A stretch of DNA of 64,000 bases from Clostridia bacterium (GCA_017471765.1 JAFURT010000033.1:52945-116944), one strand, 5' to 3'; shown: positions 51,809-60,286, counted from the stretch's first letter. The notes: generated by a model from the letters alone, not told the origin. Numbers and translations: made by a program.

Positions 51809-51835
51809 GAGTATGGACGAAATGGGAGAAATTCA
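51809..51835 (-). promoter_or_regulatory. Possible sigma-F/G promoter of sigG
   Basis: Minus strand: TGAATT (51835-51830), 14-base spacer, CATACTC (51815-51809). This fits the forespore sigma pattern (TGnATA, CATnnTA) and Bacillus sigG is a sigma-F/G gene. Confidence 0.45.
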
Positions 51836-51892
51836 TACGTAAGGAAAGCTTTACCACAAAAAATAGTGTTGCGTTTCTATTCGTTTTTTTCA

Positions 51893-51921
51893 TTGATTTT
51901 TTAGCAGGTATCTGTTATGAT
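51893..51921 (+). promoter_or_regulatory. Promoter of the small PepSY-like lipoprotein
   Basis: TTGATT (51893-51898), 17-base spacer, TATGAT (51916-51921), 42 bases before the ATG. Confidence 0.7.
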
Positions 51922-51963
51922 GTATACACAGGAAAACTTTAAAAATGAGAAAGGTGTGTTAGA

Positions 51964-52341
51964 ATGAATCGCTTTGTACGATTGGTTATGTATATGACGC
52001 TGGCTTTGGCGCTGCTCCTCTTTTCTGGGTGCACCCTGGCGCTCGCCGGGGCAGATAGCGACCCCACCTCTTCCGATCCCACTTCAGCGAGCCTTATCAG
52101 CGAGAGCGAGGCGTTGGAGATTGCAGCCGACCATTTTGGGATCGAAGCCGGTTCCTACGACGAAAAGACCGGGTATATGATGTCTTATCGAGTGTTGCAA
52201 GTCGCTACCCTCGATAACCCTTACTATCGTGTGGCGCTGCAGTGGATGGTGGAGATGGATGGCAATCCCTCCCATCAGTCGATGTTGGATACCGTTACTA
52301 TCGATGCCCTCACCGGCAAGGTGGCAACCGAGCTTGGATAA
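51964..52341 (+). CDS. Small lipoprotein, PepSY-like
   Basis: 125 residues. Signal peptide with lipobox FSGC (Cys23), a Ser/Thr-rich spacer, then a small domain: SESEALEIAADHFGIEAG, YRVALQWMVEMDGN and VTIDALTGKVATEL. This is the pattern of a single PepSY-like unit, a domain that in other proteins inhibits peptidases or sits on cell-wall enzymes. GAGAAAGG upstream of ATG. Single-gene unit with terminator. Confidence 0.65.
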   Translation: MNRFVRLVMYMTLALALLLFSGCTLALAGADSDPTSSDPTSASLISESEALEIAADHFGIEAGSYDEKTGYMMSYRVLQVATLDNPYYRVALQWMVEMDGNPSHQSMLDTVTIDALTGKVATELG

Positions 52342-52347
52342 ATAACA

Positions 52348-52379
52348 AAAAGCCTTCGACCGATTGGTCGAAGGCTTTT
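52348..52379. terminator. Bidirectional terminator between the PepSY-like gene and rpmB
   Basis: Perfect 14-bp stem AAAAGCCTTCGACC (52348-52361) / GGTCGAAGGCTTTT (52366-52379) between convergent genes. Confidence 0.85.
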
Positions 52380-52394
52380 CATCTCTGTTTGGAA

Positions 52395-52583
52395 TTACAC
52401 CGCACGGGTGACCTTTCCGGAACGCAGGCAACGGGTGCAGGCGTGCACTCTCTTGGGGGAACCGTCAACGATCGCCTTGACACGACGGACGTTGGGCTTC
52501 CAAGAACGGTTGGACCGTCTGTGAGAGTGAGACACACGGATACCGAAGGTAATGCTCTTACCGCAGAATTCACACTTTGCCAT
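52395..52583 (-). CDS. rpmB: 50S ribosomal protein L28
   Basis: 62 residues, normal. CEFCGKSITFGIRVSHSHR and CTRCLRSGKV carry two CxxC pairs, the zinc-binding form of L28. AAAGGAGG lies before the ATG on the minus strand. Promoter at 52664-52692. The 300-base gap to the next gene (52584-52883) holds two divergent promoters and AT-rich DNA, nothing else seen. Confidence 0.96.
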   Translation of the reverse strand: MAKCEFCGKSITFGIRVSHSHRRSNRSWKPNVRRVKAIVDGSPKRVHACTRCLRSGKVTRAV

Positions 52584-52663
52584 AGTTCTGCACCTCCTTT
52601 GTTAGGTCAAAATCAAGTAGTTCATGAGGGAGGACACACCACCCCCACAAATGCAACGGGACT

Positions 52664-52692
52664 ATTCTAGCAGAGTTTTCAGAAAAAATCAA
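52664..52692 (-). promoter_or_regulatory. Promoter of rpmB
   Basis: Minus strand: TTGATT (52692-52687), 17-base spacer, TAGAAT (52669-52664). The leader of rpmB is about 75 bases. Confidence 0.7.
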
Positions 52693-52816
52693 GTCTTTTT
52701 TGCAAGGTTTATGAAAAAACTTATGAAAATTTTGCTTTTGCTCTGAAATTTGGGAATTTTCCTTGCAAAAACGCCCCATATTTTTTTATGTCGCAGACTT
52801 TTATGGCAAAACACTT

Positions 52817-52845
52817 GTAATTTTTGCCGGTTTTCGCTATAATAA
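52817..52845 (+). promoter_or_regulatory. Promoter of the M50-scpAB-ytfJ-dac operon
   Basis: TTGTAA (52817-52822), 17-base spacer, TATAAT (52840-52845), 38 bases before the ATG. Confidence 0.75.
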
Positions 52846-52883
52846 ACACTGTATATGCACATTATAGACGGGAAGGAATCTCT

Positions 52884-53552
52884 ATGCTACAATATTTTTT
52901 GTATAACCGTGGGAATTTCGGTTTTTTAGACGTTGTGTTTTTGGTGCTCACCTACGCTATCCTGGTGCTGGTGGTGCTTCCCTTTCATGAGTTCGCCCAT
53001 GCCTATGTGGCGCATTTGTGCGGAGATGACACCGCCAAATGGAACGGACGGCTGACCCTCAACCCCTTTGCTCACCTGACCCTGTACGGCACGGTTATGC
53101 TGGTGCTGTGCGGTTTCGGTACAGCACGCCCGGTGCCGGTGAATCCCATGAACTTCCGTAACCGTAAACGGGATTCCATTTTGGTTTCCTTGGCCGGACC
53201 GCTGTCCAATCTGCTGATGGCGGTGCTGGCCGTAGGCATCTTCTGCGTGGTGGTGTCGGTGACCGATAGTGTGGTGGCATATACCATCGCCTATATGACC
53301 TGCTTGCAGATTCTGCTCCCCATCAATGTGACGCTGGCGGTATTTAACCTGTTGCCCATACCGCCGCTGGACGGCTCCCGGCTGTGGAGCACCTTCTTGC
53401 CTATTCGTTGGCGTGTGATGATGGAGCAGTACAGCAATTATTGCATCATCGCCTTGTTTGTGCTACTGATGACCGGCGTGCTGGATGGGCCGCTGAATGC
53501 GCTGACCAATTTGGTGGCTAACGGCATTTTTGCCCTGTTTGGATTAGTATAA
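52884..53552 (+). CDS. M50 site-2-protease-family membrane peptidase
   Basis: 222 residues with about five hydrophobic segments. The zinc site is formed by HEFAHA (His in the first helix, near 38-43) and NLLPIPPLDGSR (near 157-168) in the last. This is a short rhomboid-like site-2 protease without PDZ domain. ATG 52884 has GGAAGGAA upstream. It begins the operon leading to scpA; substrate unknown, though some members cleave membrane-bound regulators. Confidence 0.9.
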   Translation: MLQYFLYNRGNFGFLDVVFLVLTYAILVLVVLPFHEFAHAYVAHLCGDDTAKWNGRLTLNPFAHLTLYGTVMLVLCGFGTARPVPVNPMNFRNRKRDSILVSLAGPLSNLLMAVLAVGIFCVVVSVTDSVVAYTIAYMTCLQILLPINVTLAVFNLLPIPPLDGSRLWSTFLPIRWRVMMEQYSNYCIIALFVLLMTGVLDGPLNALTNLVANGIFALFGLV

Positions 53553-53570
53553 ACGCTTTGGAGTGTACAC

Positions 53571-54359
53571 ATGGAAGCCATATCGTATAAATTGCCGGAT
53601 TTTGAGGGGCCGCTGGATCTGCTCCTCTTCCTGGTGCAGAAAAACAAACTGAATATCTACGACATTCCCATCTCCCAGGTGCTGGAGCAGTATCTGGCGG
53701 CTATTCAGCAGATGCAGGAGTATAATATGGACGTGGCCAGTGAGTTCCTGGAGATGGCTGCCCGGCTGGTGCATATTAAGTCGGTGATGCTATTGCCCCG
53801 GTACGAGGAGGAGACGGAGGAACTCAAGCGTGAGCTGACCGGTCAGCTCATTGAATACCAGTTGTGCCAGCAGATGGCCCGCCGGCTGGCGGTGGACTAT
53901 GTGGGCGGCGACCTGTTCGTCCGTGAGCCGGAGGAGGTTGAGCCGGATCTGACCTATCGCCGGATACATCGCTCGGTGGAGATGCTGGACGCCTTTTTGG
54001 CGGCGGCCGGCCGTGGCAAGCGGCGTTTGCCCCCACCGGTGCAGGCCTTCAGCGGCATCGTGGCACGCAAGATCGTGCCGGTGTCCACCAAGATTGCCTA
54101 CGTGCTACGCAAGCTGTATACCCGCACCAGCGTGTCCTACCACTCGTTGTTTGAGAAAGCGGAGAGTAAATCCGACCTGGTGGCCACCTTCCTTGCCTTG
54201 CTGGAGTTGATCAAATCCAAGCGCATCCGTGTGGATGGCGAAGGCGAGGAACAGCAGGTGGCTATGCGTCCCCAGGACCAGTGGGATACCACTGTGCCGG
54301 AGGAGTTTGACGAGGGTGAACCGGAAAACCCGCAGGAGGAAATAAACCATGGAAATTAA
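53571..54359 (+). CDS. scpA: Segregation and condensation protein A
   Basis: 262 residues. The kleisin subunit bridging SMC heads. YKLPDFEGPLDLLLFLVQKN near 5-24 is the family start; the C-terminal winged helix ends ~235. An acidic tail follows. It ends inside the scpB start (11-base overlap), so the two are translationally coupled. Start codon ATG; only a weak ribosome site (GGAGTG). Confidence 0.94.
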   Translation: MEAISYKLPDFEGPLDLLLFLVQKNKLNIYDIPISQVLEQYLAAIQQMQEYNMDVASEFLEMAARLVHIKSVMLLPRYEEETEELKRELTGQLIEYQLCQQMARRLAVDYVGGDLFVREPEEVEPDLTYRRIHRSVEMLDAFLAAAGRGKRRLPPPVQAFSGIVARKIVPVSTKIAYVLRKLYTRTSVSYHSLFEKAESKSDLVATFLALLELIKSKRIRVDGEGEEQQVAMRPQDQWDTTVPEEFDEGEPENPQEEINHGN

Positions 54360-54963
54360 ACAGTATCAGGCCGCTATTGAGGCCATCTTATTTGCCAGCG
54401 GCGAGCCGGTGCCGGTCTCCCGTCTGGCCCAGGCCCTGGAGCTGGACGAGGATACCACCCGGCGCATTGCGGAGGATTGGGCACAGGATGTGAATACCCG
54501 GGCAGGCGGCGTTACGGCGCTCAAGCTGGACGACCAGTTTCAGCTATGTAGTAGCAAGGCCTATGCCGGCTATGTGCGCAAGGCAATGGATATCCGCCGC
54601 AACGCCCCGCTGTCCCAGGCGGCGATGGAGGTGCTGGCTATTATTGCCTATAATCAGCCGGTCACCCGTCCCTTCGTGGAGCAGGTGCGTGGTGTAGATT
54701 GCAGTGCGGTGGTGCAGGGCCTCCAGCAGAAGGGTCTCATCGAGGAAAAGGGCCGCATGGACTTGCCCGGCCGTCCTTTGCTGTACGGCACCACCCAGAA
54801 TTTCCTGCGGTGCTTTGGGATATCCTCGCTGGATCAGCTACCGCCTCTGCCGCAGAAGGAGGACAACACCATGCGGGAGACTACCCTGGATGAGATGCTG
54901 ATGGAACAGCAACCGGTGACCGACGAAGTGTTCGGCCCGGCAGAAGACGGACTGGAGGAATGA
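54349..54963 (+). CDS. scpB: Segregation and condensation protein B
   Basis: 204 residues. Two winged helices: AIEAILFASGEPVPVSRLAQ near 9-28 and ALSQ-type ETLAIIAYNQPVTR-like segment EVLAIIAYNQPVTRPFVEQV near 93-112, then LPGRPLLYGTT. It binds ScpA and helps load SMC on the chromosome. AGGAGGAA precedes the ATG within scpA. Followed after 3 bases by the DUF2953 gene. Confidence 0.94.
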   Translation: MEIKQYQAAIEAILFASGEPVPVSRLAQALELDEDTTRRIAEDWAQDVNTRAGGVTALKLDDQFQLCSSKAYAGYVRKAMDIRRNAPLSQAAMEVLAIIAYNQPVTRPFVEQVRGVDCSAVVQGLQQKGLIEEKGRMDLPGRPLLYGTTQNFLRCFGISSLDQLPPLPQKEDNTMRETTLDEMLMEQQPVTDEVFGPAEDGLEE

Positions 54964-54966
54964 CCC

Positions 54967-55611
54967 TTGTGGGTTGTGTATAGCCTGTTAGCGTTGCTGG
55001 GGCTTATCCTTTTGTTGCTGTTGGTGCCGGTATACGGTCGTGTCAGCTACAATGGGGAGGAACTGCGCGTGCGTATCCGGGTGCTGGGCATCCCGGTGAC
55101 GCTGCTGCCGGCCCCGGCCGAGGATGCTCCGCAAAAGCCCCCAAAGGAAAGAAAAAAGAAAAAGCCGGGTTCAGCGGATAAGCCGTCTAAGCTACAGGAA
55201 TTTAAAGAACTGCTACGGCAGGATGATCTGGCCGCTACCCTTGGGTTCCTGAAAGAACTGGCGGTACTGGCCGGGAAGACCGCCGCCAAGGCACTGAAGG
55301 CGGTTACCGTAGACCGGCTGACGTTACAGCTGTTGCTGGCTACCGGTGATCCGGCAGAAACCGCCACGCTGTACGGCAAGGTCTGCGGAGTGCTGTATCC
55401 CACATTAGCGGTGGTGGAACAGACGGTGCGTGTGCGCCGCCGTTACCTGCGTGTGGAGCCCAATTTCCTGCTGGAGAAAAGTGCTGTGCGCTTTGACCTG
55501 CGGTTGCATGTGTCGGTGCTTAAGTTGTTAGGCGCCGGGCTGTATCTGTTGGTGAAGTTTTTGGCGCTGAAAGAAGAAAATACGGATAGAGCGTATAAGG
55601 AGGATATATGA
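54967..55611 (+). CDS. DUF2953 membrane protein
   Basis: 214 residues. One N-terminal anchor (WVVYSLLALLGLILLLLLVP), a very basic stretch (KERKKKKPG near 58-66), then a beta-rich part. DUF2953 proteins lie between scpB and ytfJ in sporulating Clostridia. Starts with TTG, GGAGGAATGACCC upstream. Function unknown; the linkage hints at a sporulation-associated membrane role. Confidence 0.85.
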   Translation: MWVVYSLLALLGLILLLLLVPVYGRVSYNGEELRVRIRVLGIPVTLLPAPAEDAPQKPPKERKKKKPGSADKPSKLQEFKELLRQDDLAATLGFLKELAVLAGKTAAKALKAVTVDRLTLQLLLATGDPAETATLYGKVCGVLYPTLAVVEQTVRVRRRYLRVEPNFLLEKSAVRFDLRLHVSVLKLLGAGLYLLVKFLALKEENTDRAYKEDI

Positions 55612-55612
55612 T

Positions 55613-56002
55613 ATGGCAAAGAATGTAGAAGGCTTGATGGGTGTTTCTGTGGAGAAGATCCGGGAACTGGTGGACGCCAACACGGTAGTGGGAACGCCGA
55701 TTGCCCTGGGTGACGGCATCACTCTCATCCCTGTGTCGAAGGTGTCTTACGGCTTTGCTTCCGGTGGCTCTGACCTGCCGAATAAAGCGGCGGCAGACCT
55801 GTTCGGCGGCGGTGCCGGAGCCGGCATCAACATTACCCCGGTGGCCTTTATTTCCATTAAGAACGGCGAGGTCAATCTGTTGCCGGTGGTATCCAAGCCG
55901 GATACGGTAGACAGGGCCATTTCCATGGTGCCGGATGTGGTGGATAAGATTACATCCAAATTTGGCAAGAATAAGAAAGAGGAAACCCCCGCCGAGGAAT
56001 AA
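55613..56002 (+). CDS. ytfJ: Sporulation protein YtfJ/GerW
   Basis: 129 residues. GLMGVSVEKIRELVDANTVV and a Gly-rich centre (GGGAGAGINITPVAF) match GerW, expressed during sporulation and needed for correct germination with L-alanine in Bacillus. ATG after AAGGAGGATATATGAT, one base past the DUF2953 stop. The C-terminal KKEETPAEE tail is acidic. The dac gene follows. Confidence 0.92.
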   Translation: MAKNVEGLMGVSVEKIRELVDANTVVGTPIALGDGITLIPVSKVSYGFASGGSDLPNKAAADLFGGGAGAGINITPVAFISIKNGEVNLLPVVSKPDTVDRAISMVPDVVDKITSKFGKNKKEETPAEE

Positions 56003-56060
56003 AACAGGCATGCATGCCCACCCATCTGCATAGGCTACTGTGAAAGGGTGGGTGGTCGTT

Positions 56061-57188
56061 ATGAGGCTGCGAACAGGACTGGTGGCGGTGTTTTGCGGAG
56101 TGCTGTTTTTGAACAGTCTGCCTGCTATGGCGGCAGAGACACCGGGTATTTCCTCACTTTCTGCCGTGGTGTATGAGCCGGAAAGCGGGCTGGTGCTGTA
56201 TGAAAAGGACGGTGACACCGCCCGACCGATGGCCAGCACCACCAAGCTGATGACCGCCCTTCTGGCGGCAGAGAAGCTCTCTCCGGAGGCTACCGTCCGG
56301 GTGCCGGCCAAGGCGCTACCGGTGGAAGGCTCCCAGGTGGGGCTGGCCGCTGGGGAAGAGACAACCGTGCGGGACCTGCTGGCAGGCCTGTTATTGGCCT
56401 CCGGCAACGATACGGCCAATGCGCTGGCCCTCCTGATGGCGGATAGCCTGCCGGCCTTTGCCGGGATGATGAACGAAAAAGCCGCACAGCTTGGTATGAC
56501 CAACAGCCTGTTTGTCACCCCCTCTGGGCTGGACGAGGGCGGCCATAGTGCCTCTGCCCGGGATATGGCTTTGCTGGGGGCGGCGGTGCTAAAACAGCCG
56601 GTGCTGGCAGAACTGTGTGCTTCTAAAACCGCCTCTGTCACCTATGGTGGGCGGAGGATGACCCTGAAAAATCATAATAAATTGCTCTCTTTGACCGATG
56701 ACTGCATAGGGCTCAAGACCGGGTTTACTAAAAAGTCCGGTCGCTGTCTGGTGTCTGCCGTAGAGCGAGATGGAATCACGCTGGTCATTGCTACCTTGAA
56801 TGGGGGAGACTATTGGAATGACCACCTGGCGCTGTATCATTACGCCTTCTCCCTGGTGGAACGGCAGCTCTTGTCTGTGCAGGTGCAGGACACTCTGCCG
56901 GTGGCCGGTGGACAGAAAGACAGCATATCGCTGACGGTTTCACCCCCGGAGGATGTGGTCACGAAAGCCGGCGAGAAGATTACGGCCTGTGTGGAGTTGC
57001 CCCGTTTTGTATGGGCGCCTGTCAGGGCAGGGGAGACGGTGGGGACCGTCACTTGGTTTTGCGGTGACCGCCCGGTTGCCTTTGGGGTGATTACGGCAGG
57101 GGAGACGGTAGATAGCCGCCCGGTGCCCACTGGATGGGCCTTGTGGTGGCGGCATGTGAAACAGATATTAACGGAATTGTTACGATAA
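56061..57188 (+). CDS. D-alanyl-D-alanine carboxypeptidase, DacF/DacB type
   Basis: 375 residues. Signal peptide ends about residue 25 (SLPAMAAE). Serine-enzyme motifs: STTK near 64-67 (nucleophile and base), SGN near 121-123, KTG near 224-226. The extra C-terminal domain and the final amphipathic helix match DacF/DacB-type enzymes that trim cortex peptidoglycan. ATG 56061 has GGGTGGG upstream. spmA and spmB, which follow dacB in Bacillus, are absent. Symbol left open because dacB and dacF cannot be told apart here. Confidence 0.9.
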   Translation: MRLRTGLVAVFCGVLFLNSLPAMAAETPGISSLSAVVYEPESGLVLYEKDGDTARPMASTTKLMTALLAAEKLSPEATVRVPAKALPVEGSQVGLAAGEETTVRDLLAGLLLASGNDTANALALLMADSLPAFAGMMNEKAAQLGMTNSLFVTPSGLDEGGHSASARDMALLGAAVLKQPVLAELCASKTASVTYGGRRMTLKNHNKLLSLTDDCIGLKTGFTKKSGRCLVSAVERDGITLVIATLNGGDYWNDHLALYHYAFSLVERQLLSVQVQDTLPVAGGQKDSISLTVSPPEDVVTKAGEKITACVELPRFVWAPVRAGETVGTVTWFCGDRPVAFGVITAGETVDSRPVPTGWALWWRHVKQILTELLR

Positions 57189-57203
57189 AGGAGTGTGGCA
57201 CCG

Positions 57204-57998
57204 ATGGCAATGGTGCGGTTACAAAAGGTTTTGTCCGAGCGAGGGGTAGCTTCACGCCGTAAGGCAGAGGAACTGATTGCCGGCGGACACGTCAAGGTTA
57301 ATGGCCATGTGGCGCAAGTTGGTGATAAGGTGGACGACCGGAAGGATGTCATCCATGTGCGGGGCAAGAAACTTGGTGCCGCCCCGGAGGCGGTGTATAT
57401 CGCTTTGCACAAGCCCCGTGGGTATATTACCACCCTGCAGGACGAAAAGGGCCGCAAGTGCGTGGAAGAGCTGGTGCGCAGTGTGGGGGGGCCGGTATAT
57501 CCCATCGGACGGCTGGATAAGGATTCCGAGGGCCTTTTACTTTTTACCAATGACGGTGATTTTGCCAATGCCATCATGCACCCCTCCACCCATGTTCCCA
57601 AGCTCTACCGGGTTACGGTGCGTGGGCAGATGACCGACGAACAGAAGCTCCGGCTGGAAGAGGGCGTCATGCTGGATGGCCGCATGACTGCCCCGGCAGA
57701 GGTGCGTATCGTGACCAACGAGCCGGAGCGCTGTGTGGCGGAAATCGTGCTGTATGAGGGCCGCAACCGGCAGATCCGCCGGATGTGCGAGGCCGTTGGA
57801 CTAGAGGTCATTCGCTTGCGCCGTAATGCGGTGGGAAAGGTTAAACTGGGGATGCTGCCGGTGGGCAACTGGCGGTATCTGACCCCCAACGAGGTGCGTG
57901 ATCTGGTGATGGCTACCGGCAGCACCAAGAAGATTGCCGCTGGATACATTAAGAACGGGAGGGAACCGGACCGTGATTACCATACTGCCCGCCGATAA
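57204..57998 (+). CDS. rluB: 23S rRNA pseudouridine synthase RluB-type
   Basis: 264 residues. S4 domain at ~1-60 (RLQKVLSERGVASRRKAEEL), then the synthase domain with catalytic Asp in GRLDKDSEGLLLFTNDG near 103-119. The C-terminus KKIAAGYIKNG is short. ATG 57204 has AAAGGAG 10 bases upstream; an in-frame GTG at 57195 is too close. Its last bases overlap the next gene. Confidence 0.93.
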   Translation: MAMVRLQKVLSERGVASRRKAEELIAGGHVKVNGHVAQVGDKVDDRKDVIHVRGKKLGAAPEAVYIALHKPRGYITTLQDEKGRKCVEELVRSVGGPVYPIGRLDKDSEGLLLFTNDGDFANAIMHPSTHVPKLYRVTVRGQMTDEQKLRLEEGVMLDGRMTAPAEVRIVTNEPERCVAEIVLYEGRNRQIRRMCEAVGLEVIRLRRNAVGKVKLGMLPVGNWRYLTPNEVRDLVMATGSTKKIAAGYIKNGREPDRDYHTARR

Positions 57999-58323
57999 GG
58001 CGACTTTGGCTCTGCTGGATGTCCCGGAAGGCCATGAGGCGATGGTTCTGCGTGAAAGCGATGGTCGCATTACCGGCCATGCCACCTTTGTGCTTGTGGA
58101 CGATACCGTGGAACTGCTGACAGTCACTGCCGAGGAGCCTATTATGGTAGATGGACTGATTCGCTCGGTGCTGAATACCGGTGACTGCCGGGGGGCCGTT
58201 ACCGGCCTCTGTCGGGACGAAAATCTGGCGCTTACCCTCCGCCGGCTGGAGTTTGCACCGGGGGAGAATGGATATTCGGTGTCTTTGGCTCACTTTTTCC
58301 GTGGCGAATGTCACTGTAAGTGA
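57973..58323 (+). CDS. Hypothetical protein after rluB
   Basis: 116 residues. It starts with GTG inside the end of rluB, with GGAGGGA nine bases upstream; an ATG 13 codons earlier lies in rluB. No membrane segment. The C-terminus HFFRGECHCK has a Cys-His-Cys group that could bind metal. No family recognised. Tight coupling to rluB suggests joint expression. Confidence 0.6.
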   Translation: MITILPADKATLALLDVPEGHEAMVLRESDGRITGHATFVLVDDTVELLTVTAEEPIMVDGLIRSVLNTGDCRGAVTGLCRDENLALTLRRLEFAPGENGYSVSLAHFFRGECHCK

Positions 58324-58335
58324 ATAAAAGAGATA

Positions 58336-58387
58336 AAATAGCAAGTTTTTTCGGAAAATTTTACCGGAAAGACTTGCTATTTTTTTG
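58336..58387 (+). terminator. Terminator of the rluB operon
   Basis: Perfect 11-bp stem AAATAGCAAGT (58336-58346) / ACTTGCTATTT (58372-58382) with an inner TCGG-CCGG pairing, then TTTT. The right arm overlaps the next -35. Confidence 0.8.
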
Positions 58388-58402
58388 ACAATGCGGTATA
58401 CT
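58374..58402 (+). promoter_or_regulatory. Promoter of the carrier-carboxyltransferase operon
   Basis: TTGCTA (58374-58379), 17-base spacer, TATACT (58397-58402). The -35 lies in the arm of the preceding terminator. A TTGACA at 58385 has no good -10. Confidence 0.5.
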
Positions 58403-58463
58403 ATCAGTAATTTGGGAAATATGGTCTCTGTTTTCAGAGATAGGTTGAAAGGATGGTATTTTT

Positions 58464-58826
58464 ATGAAAAAATTTCACATCACAGTCAATGGCAATGCAT
58501 ACGAGGTAGACGTTGAGGAAGTCGGCGCCGCAGCTCCGGTTGCCGCTGCCCCTGCCGCCCCCGCTGCCGCTCCGGCTGCTCCTGTTGCTGCTCCTGCCCC
58601 GGCTGCTGCCGGTGCCACGACCATTACCTGTCCTATGCCCGGCACCATTGTAGATATCAAGGTTGCCGCCGGCGATGTAGTGGCCGAGGGCCAGGTGCTG
58701 GTGGTGTTCGAGGCCATGAAGATGGAGAATGAGATCGTCGCTCCCTGTGCCGGTACGGTTGCCTCTGTCAGCGTGACCAAGGGCGAGAGCGTGGATTCCG
58801 GTAAGGTTCTGCTGTCCCTGAACTGA
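58464..58826 (+). CDS. Biotin carboxyl carrier protein
   Basis: 120 residues. A short N-terminal part, an Ala/Pro-rich hinge at ~22-50 and the biotinyl domain with AMKMENE, Lys86 being the biotin site. This is the free-standing carrier form (like OadC/MmdC, the gamma-type subunits), not the acetyl-CoA carboxylase carrier fused to other parts. It is followed by the carboxyltransferase, which moves the carboxyl group to or from biotin. Codons are strongly biased (CTG, GTT, GCC). Confidence 0.9.
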   Translation: MKKFHITVNGNAYEVDVEEVGAAAPVAAAPAAPAAAPAAPVAAPAPAAAGATTITCPMPGTIVDIKVAAGDVVAEGQVLVVFEAMKMENEIVAPCAGTVASVSVTKGESVDSGKVLLSLN

Positions 58827-58845
58827 TGTTTGCGAGGTGTGTGAC

Positions 58846-60243
58846 ATGGCAAAGCCGATCAAAATAACCGAAGTCGTCCTGCGCGATGCCCACCAGTCTC
58901 TGCTGGCCACCCGTATGACGATGGACGAGATGCGCCCCATCCTGGCCGAGATGGATAAAATTCCCTATTTTTCTGTTGAGTGCTGGGGCGGTGCTACCTT
59001 CGATTCCTGCATCCGTTTCTTGAACGAGGATCCCTGGGAGCGTCTGCGCATTATGCGCCAGGAGATGCCCCACCAGAAGCTGCAGATGCTGTTTCGTGGC
59101 CAGAACATGCTGGGCTACCGTCCCTATGCGGATGATGTGGTGGAATATTTCGTGCAGAAATCTGTGGCCAATGGTATTGATGTCATCCGTATCTTTGATG
59201 CGCTGAATGACCCTCGTAACCTGCAGACGGCTATCAAAGCCGCCAACAAGGAAAAGGCCCATGTGCAGGGCTGTATCAGCTACACCCTCAGCCCGGTGCA
59301 CAACAACGAGTATTATGCTGAATACGCCAAGACATTGGAGTCTATGGGCGCTCACTCCATCTGTATCAAGGATATGGCCGGTCTGTTGACCCCCTACGCT
59401 TGCTACGACCTGGTTTCCCGGCTGAAGGAGTCGGTGAGCATCCCGATTGACATCCACAGCCACTATACCGCCGGTCTGGCTTCTATGTCCATCATGAAGG
59501 GTATCGAGGCGGGTGCTGATATTGTGGATACGGCGATGAGCCCCCTGTCCATCGGCACCTCCCATATGCCTACCGAGTCGCTGGTGGCGGCTCTGCAGGG
59601 CACGGAGTATGATACCGGCCTGGATTTGAACCAGCTCAATGTGGTACGTTCTCATTTCGCCAAATTGCGTGATAAGTACGTCACCGGTGGGCAGATCAGC
59701 CACAAGTCCATGGGCGTGGATGCCAACACCTTGTTGTATCAGGTGCCCGGCGGTATGTTCTCCAACATGCTGGGTCAGCTGAAGGAAGCCGGCAAGGAAG
59801 ATAAGTTGGACGAGGTGCTGGCCGAGATTCCCCGCGTCCGTGAGGATGCCGGTTATCCGCCCCTGGTTACCCCCACCAGCCAGATTGTGGGCACCCAGGC
59901 GGTGTTCAATGTGATCATGGGCGAGCGCTATAAGATGGTTACCAAGGAGTTCCGTGGCATGATTCACGGTGACTACGGTAAGACCCCGGCGCCTATCGAC
60001 CCGGCCTTCTCCAAGAAGATTCTGGGCGATGACGAGCCTATCACCTGCCGCTTTGCGGACACCCTCGAGCCGGAGCTGGATAAGCTGAAGGCAGAGGCCG
60101 CCCAGTGGGTAAAGCAGGAGGAGGATGTGCTGACCTACGCCATGTTCCCCCAGGTGGCGCCCAAGTTCTTTGCCGCCCGTGATAAGGCAGAGGACGAGAA
60201 CGGCACCTACACCGCTGATGTGGTAGTTGCCCCTGTACAGTAA
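58846..60243 (+). CDS. Carboxyltransferase, oxaloacetate decarboxylase alpha/PycB type
   Basis: 465 residues, without a biotin domain (separate gene upstream). TIM barrel with RDAHQS near 13-18, the metal-binding HSHYTAGLAS near 205-214 and the conserved Lys in the carboxyltransferase pocket near 175. It may be the alpha subunit of a decarboxylase (oxaloacetate) or the B subunit of a two-part pyruvate carboxylase. No membrane beta subunit, gamma subunit or biotin carboxylase lies next to it. ATG 58846 has GCGAGGTG upstream. Terminator follows. Confidence 0.85.
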   Translation: MAKPIKITEVVLRDAHQSLLATRMTMDEMRPILAEMDKIPYFSVECWGGATFDSCIRFLNEDPWERLRIMRQEMPHQKLQMLFRGQNMLGYRPYADDVVEYFVQKSVANGIDVIRIFDALNDPRNLQTAIKAANKEKAHVQGCISYTLSPVHNNEYYAEYAKTLESMGAHSICIKDMAGLLTPYACYDLVSRLKESVSIPIDIHSHYTAGLASMSIMKGIEAGADIVDTAMSPLSIGTSHMPTESLVAALQGTEYDTGLDLNQLNVVRSHFAKLRDKYVTGGQISHKSMGVDANTLLYQVPGGMFSNMLGQLKEAGKEDKLDEVLAEIPRVREDAGYPPLVTPTSQIVGTQAVFNVIMGERYKMVTKEFRGMIHGDYGKTPAPIDPAFSKKILGDDEPITCRFADTLEPELDKLKAEAAQWVKQEEDVLTYAMFPQVAPKFFAARDKAEDENGTYTADVVVAPVQ

Positions 60244-60252
60244 TAGACCTTT

Positions 60253-60286
60253 ACAGCCCGGAGCGCCTGTGTTCCGGGCTGTTTTT
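60253..60286 (+). terminator. Terminator after the carboxyltransferase
   Basis: ACAGCCCGGA (60253-60262) and TCCGGGCTGT (60273-60282) arms, then TTTT. Confidence 0.85.

Noticed and set aside
58530-58615. GCT/GCC-rich repeat in the biotin carrier gene
   Set aside because: It encodes the flexible Ala/Pro hinge normal in these carriers; not a mobile or regulatory repeat.
58768-59967. 399-codon minus-strand frame opposite the carboxyltransferase
   Set aside because: Shadow reading frame; the long open length comes from strong codon bias of the plus-strand gene.
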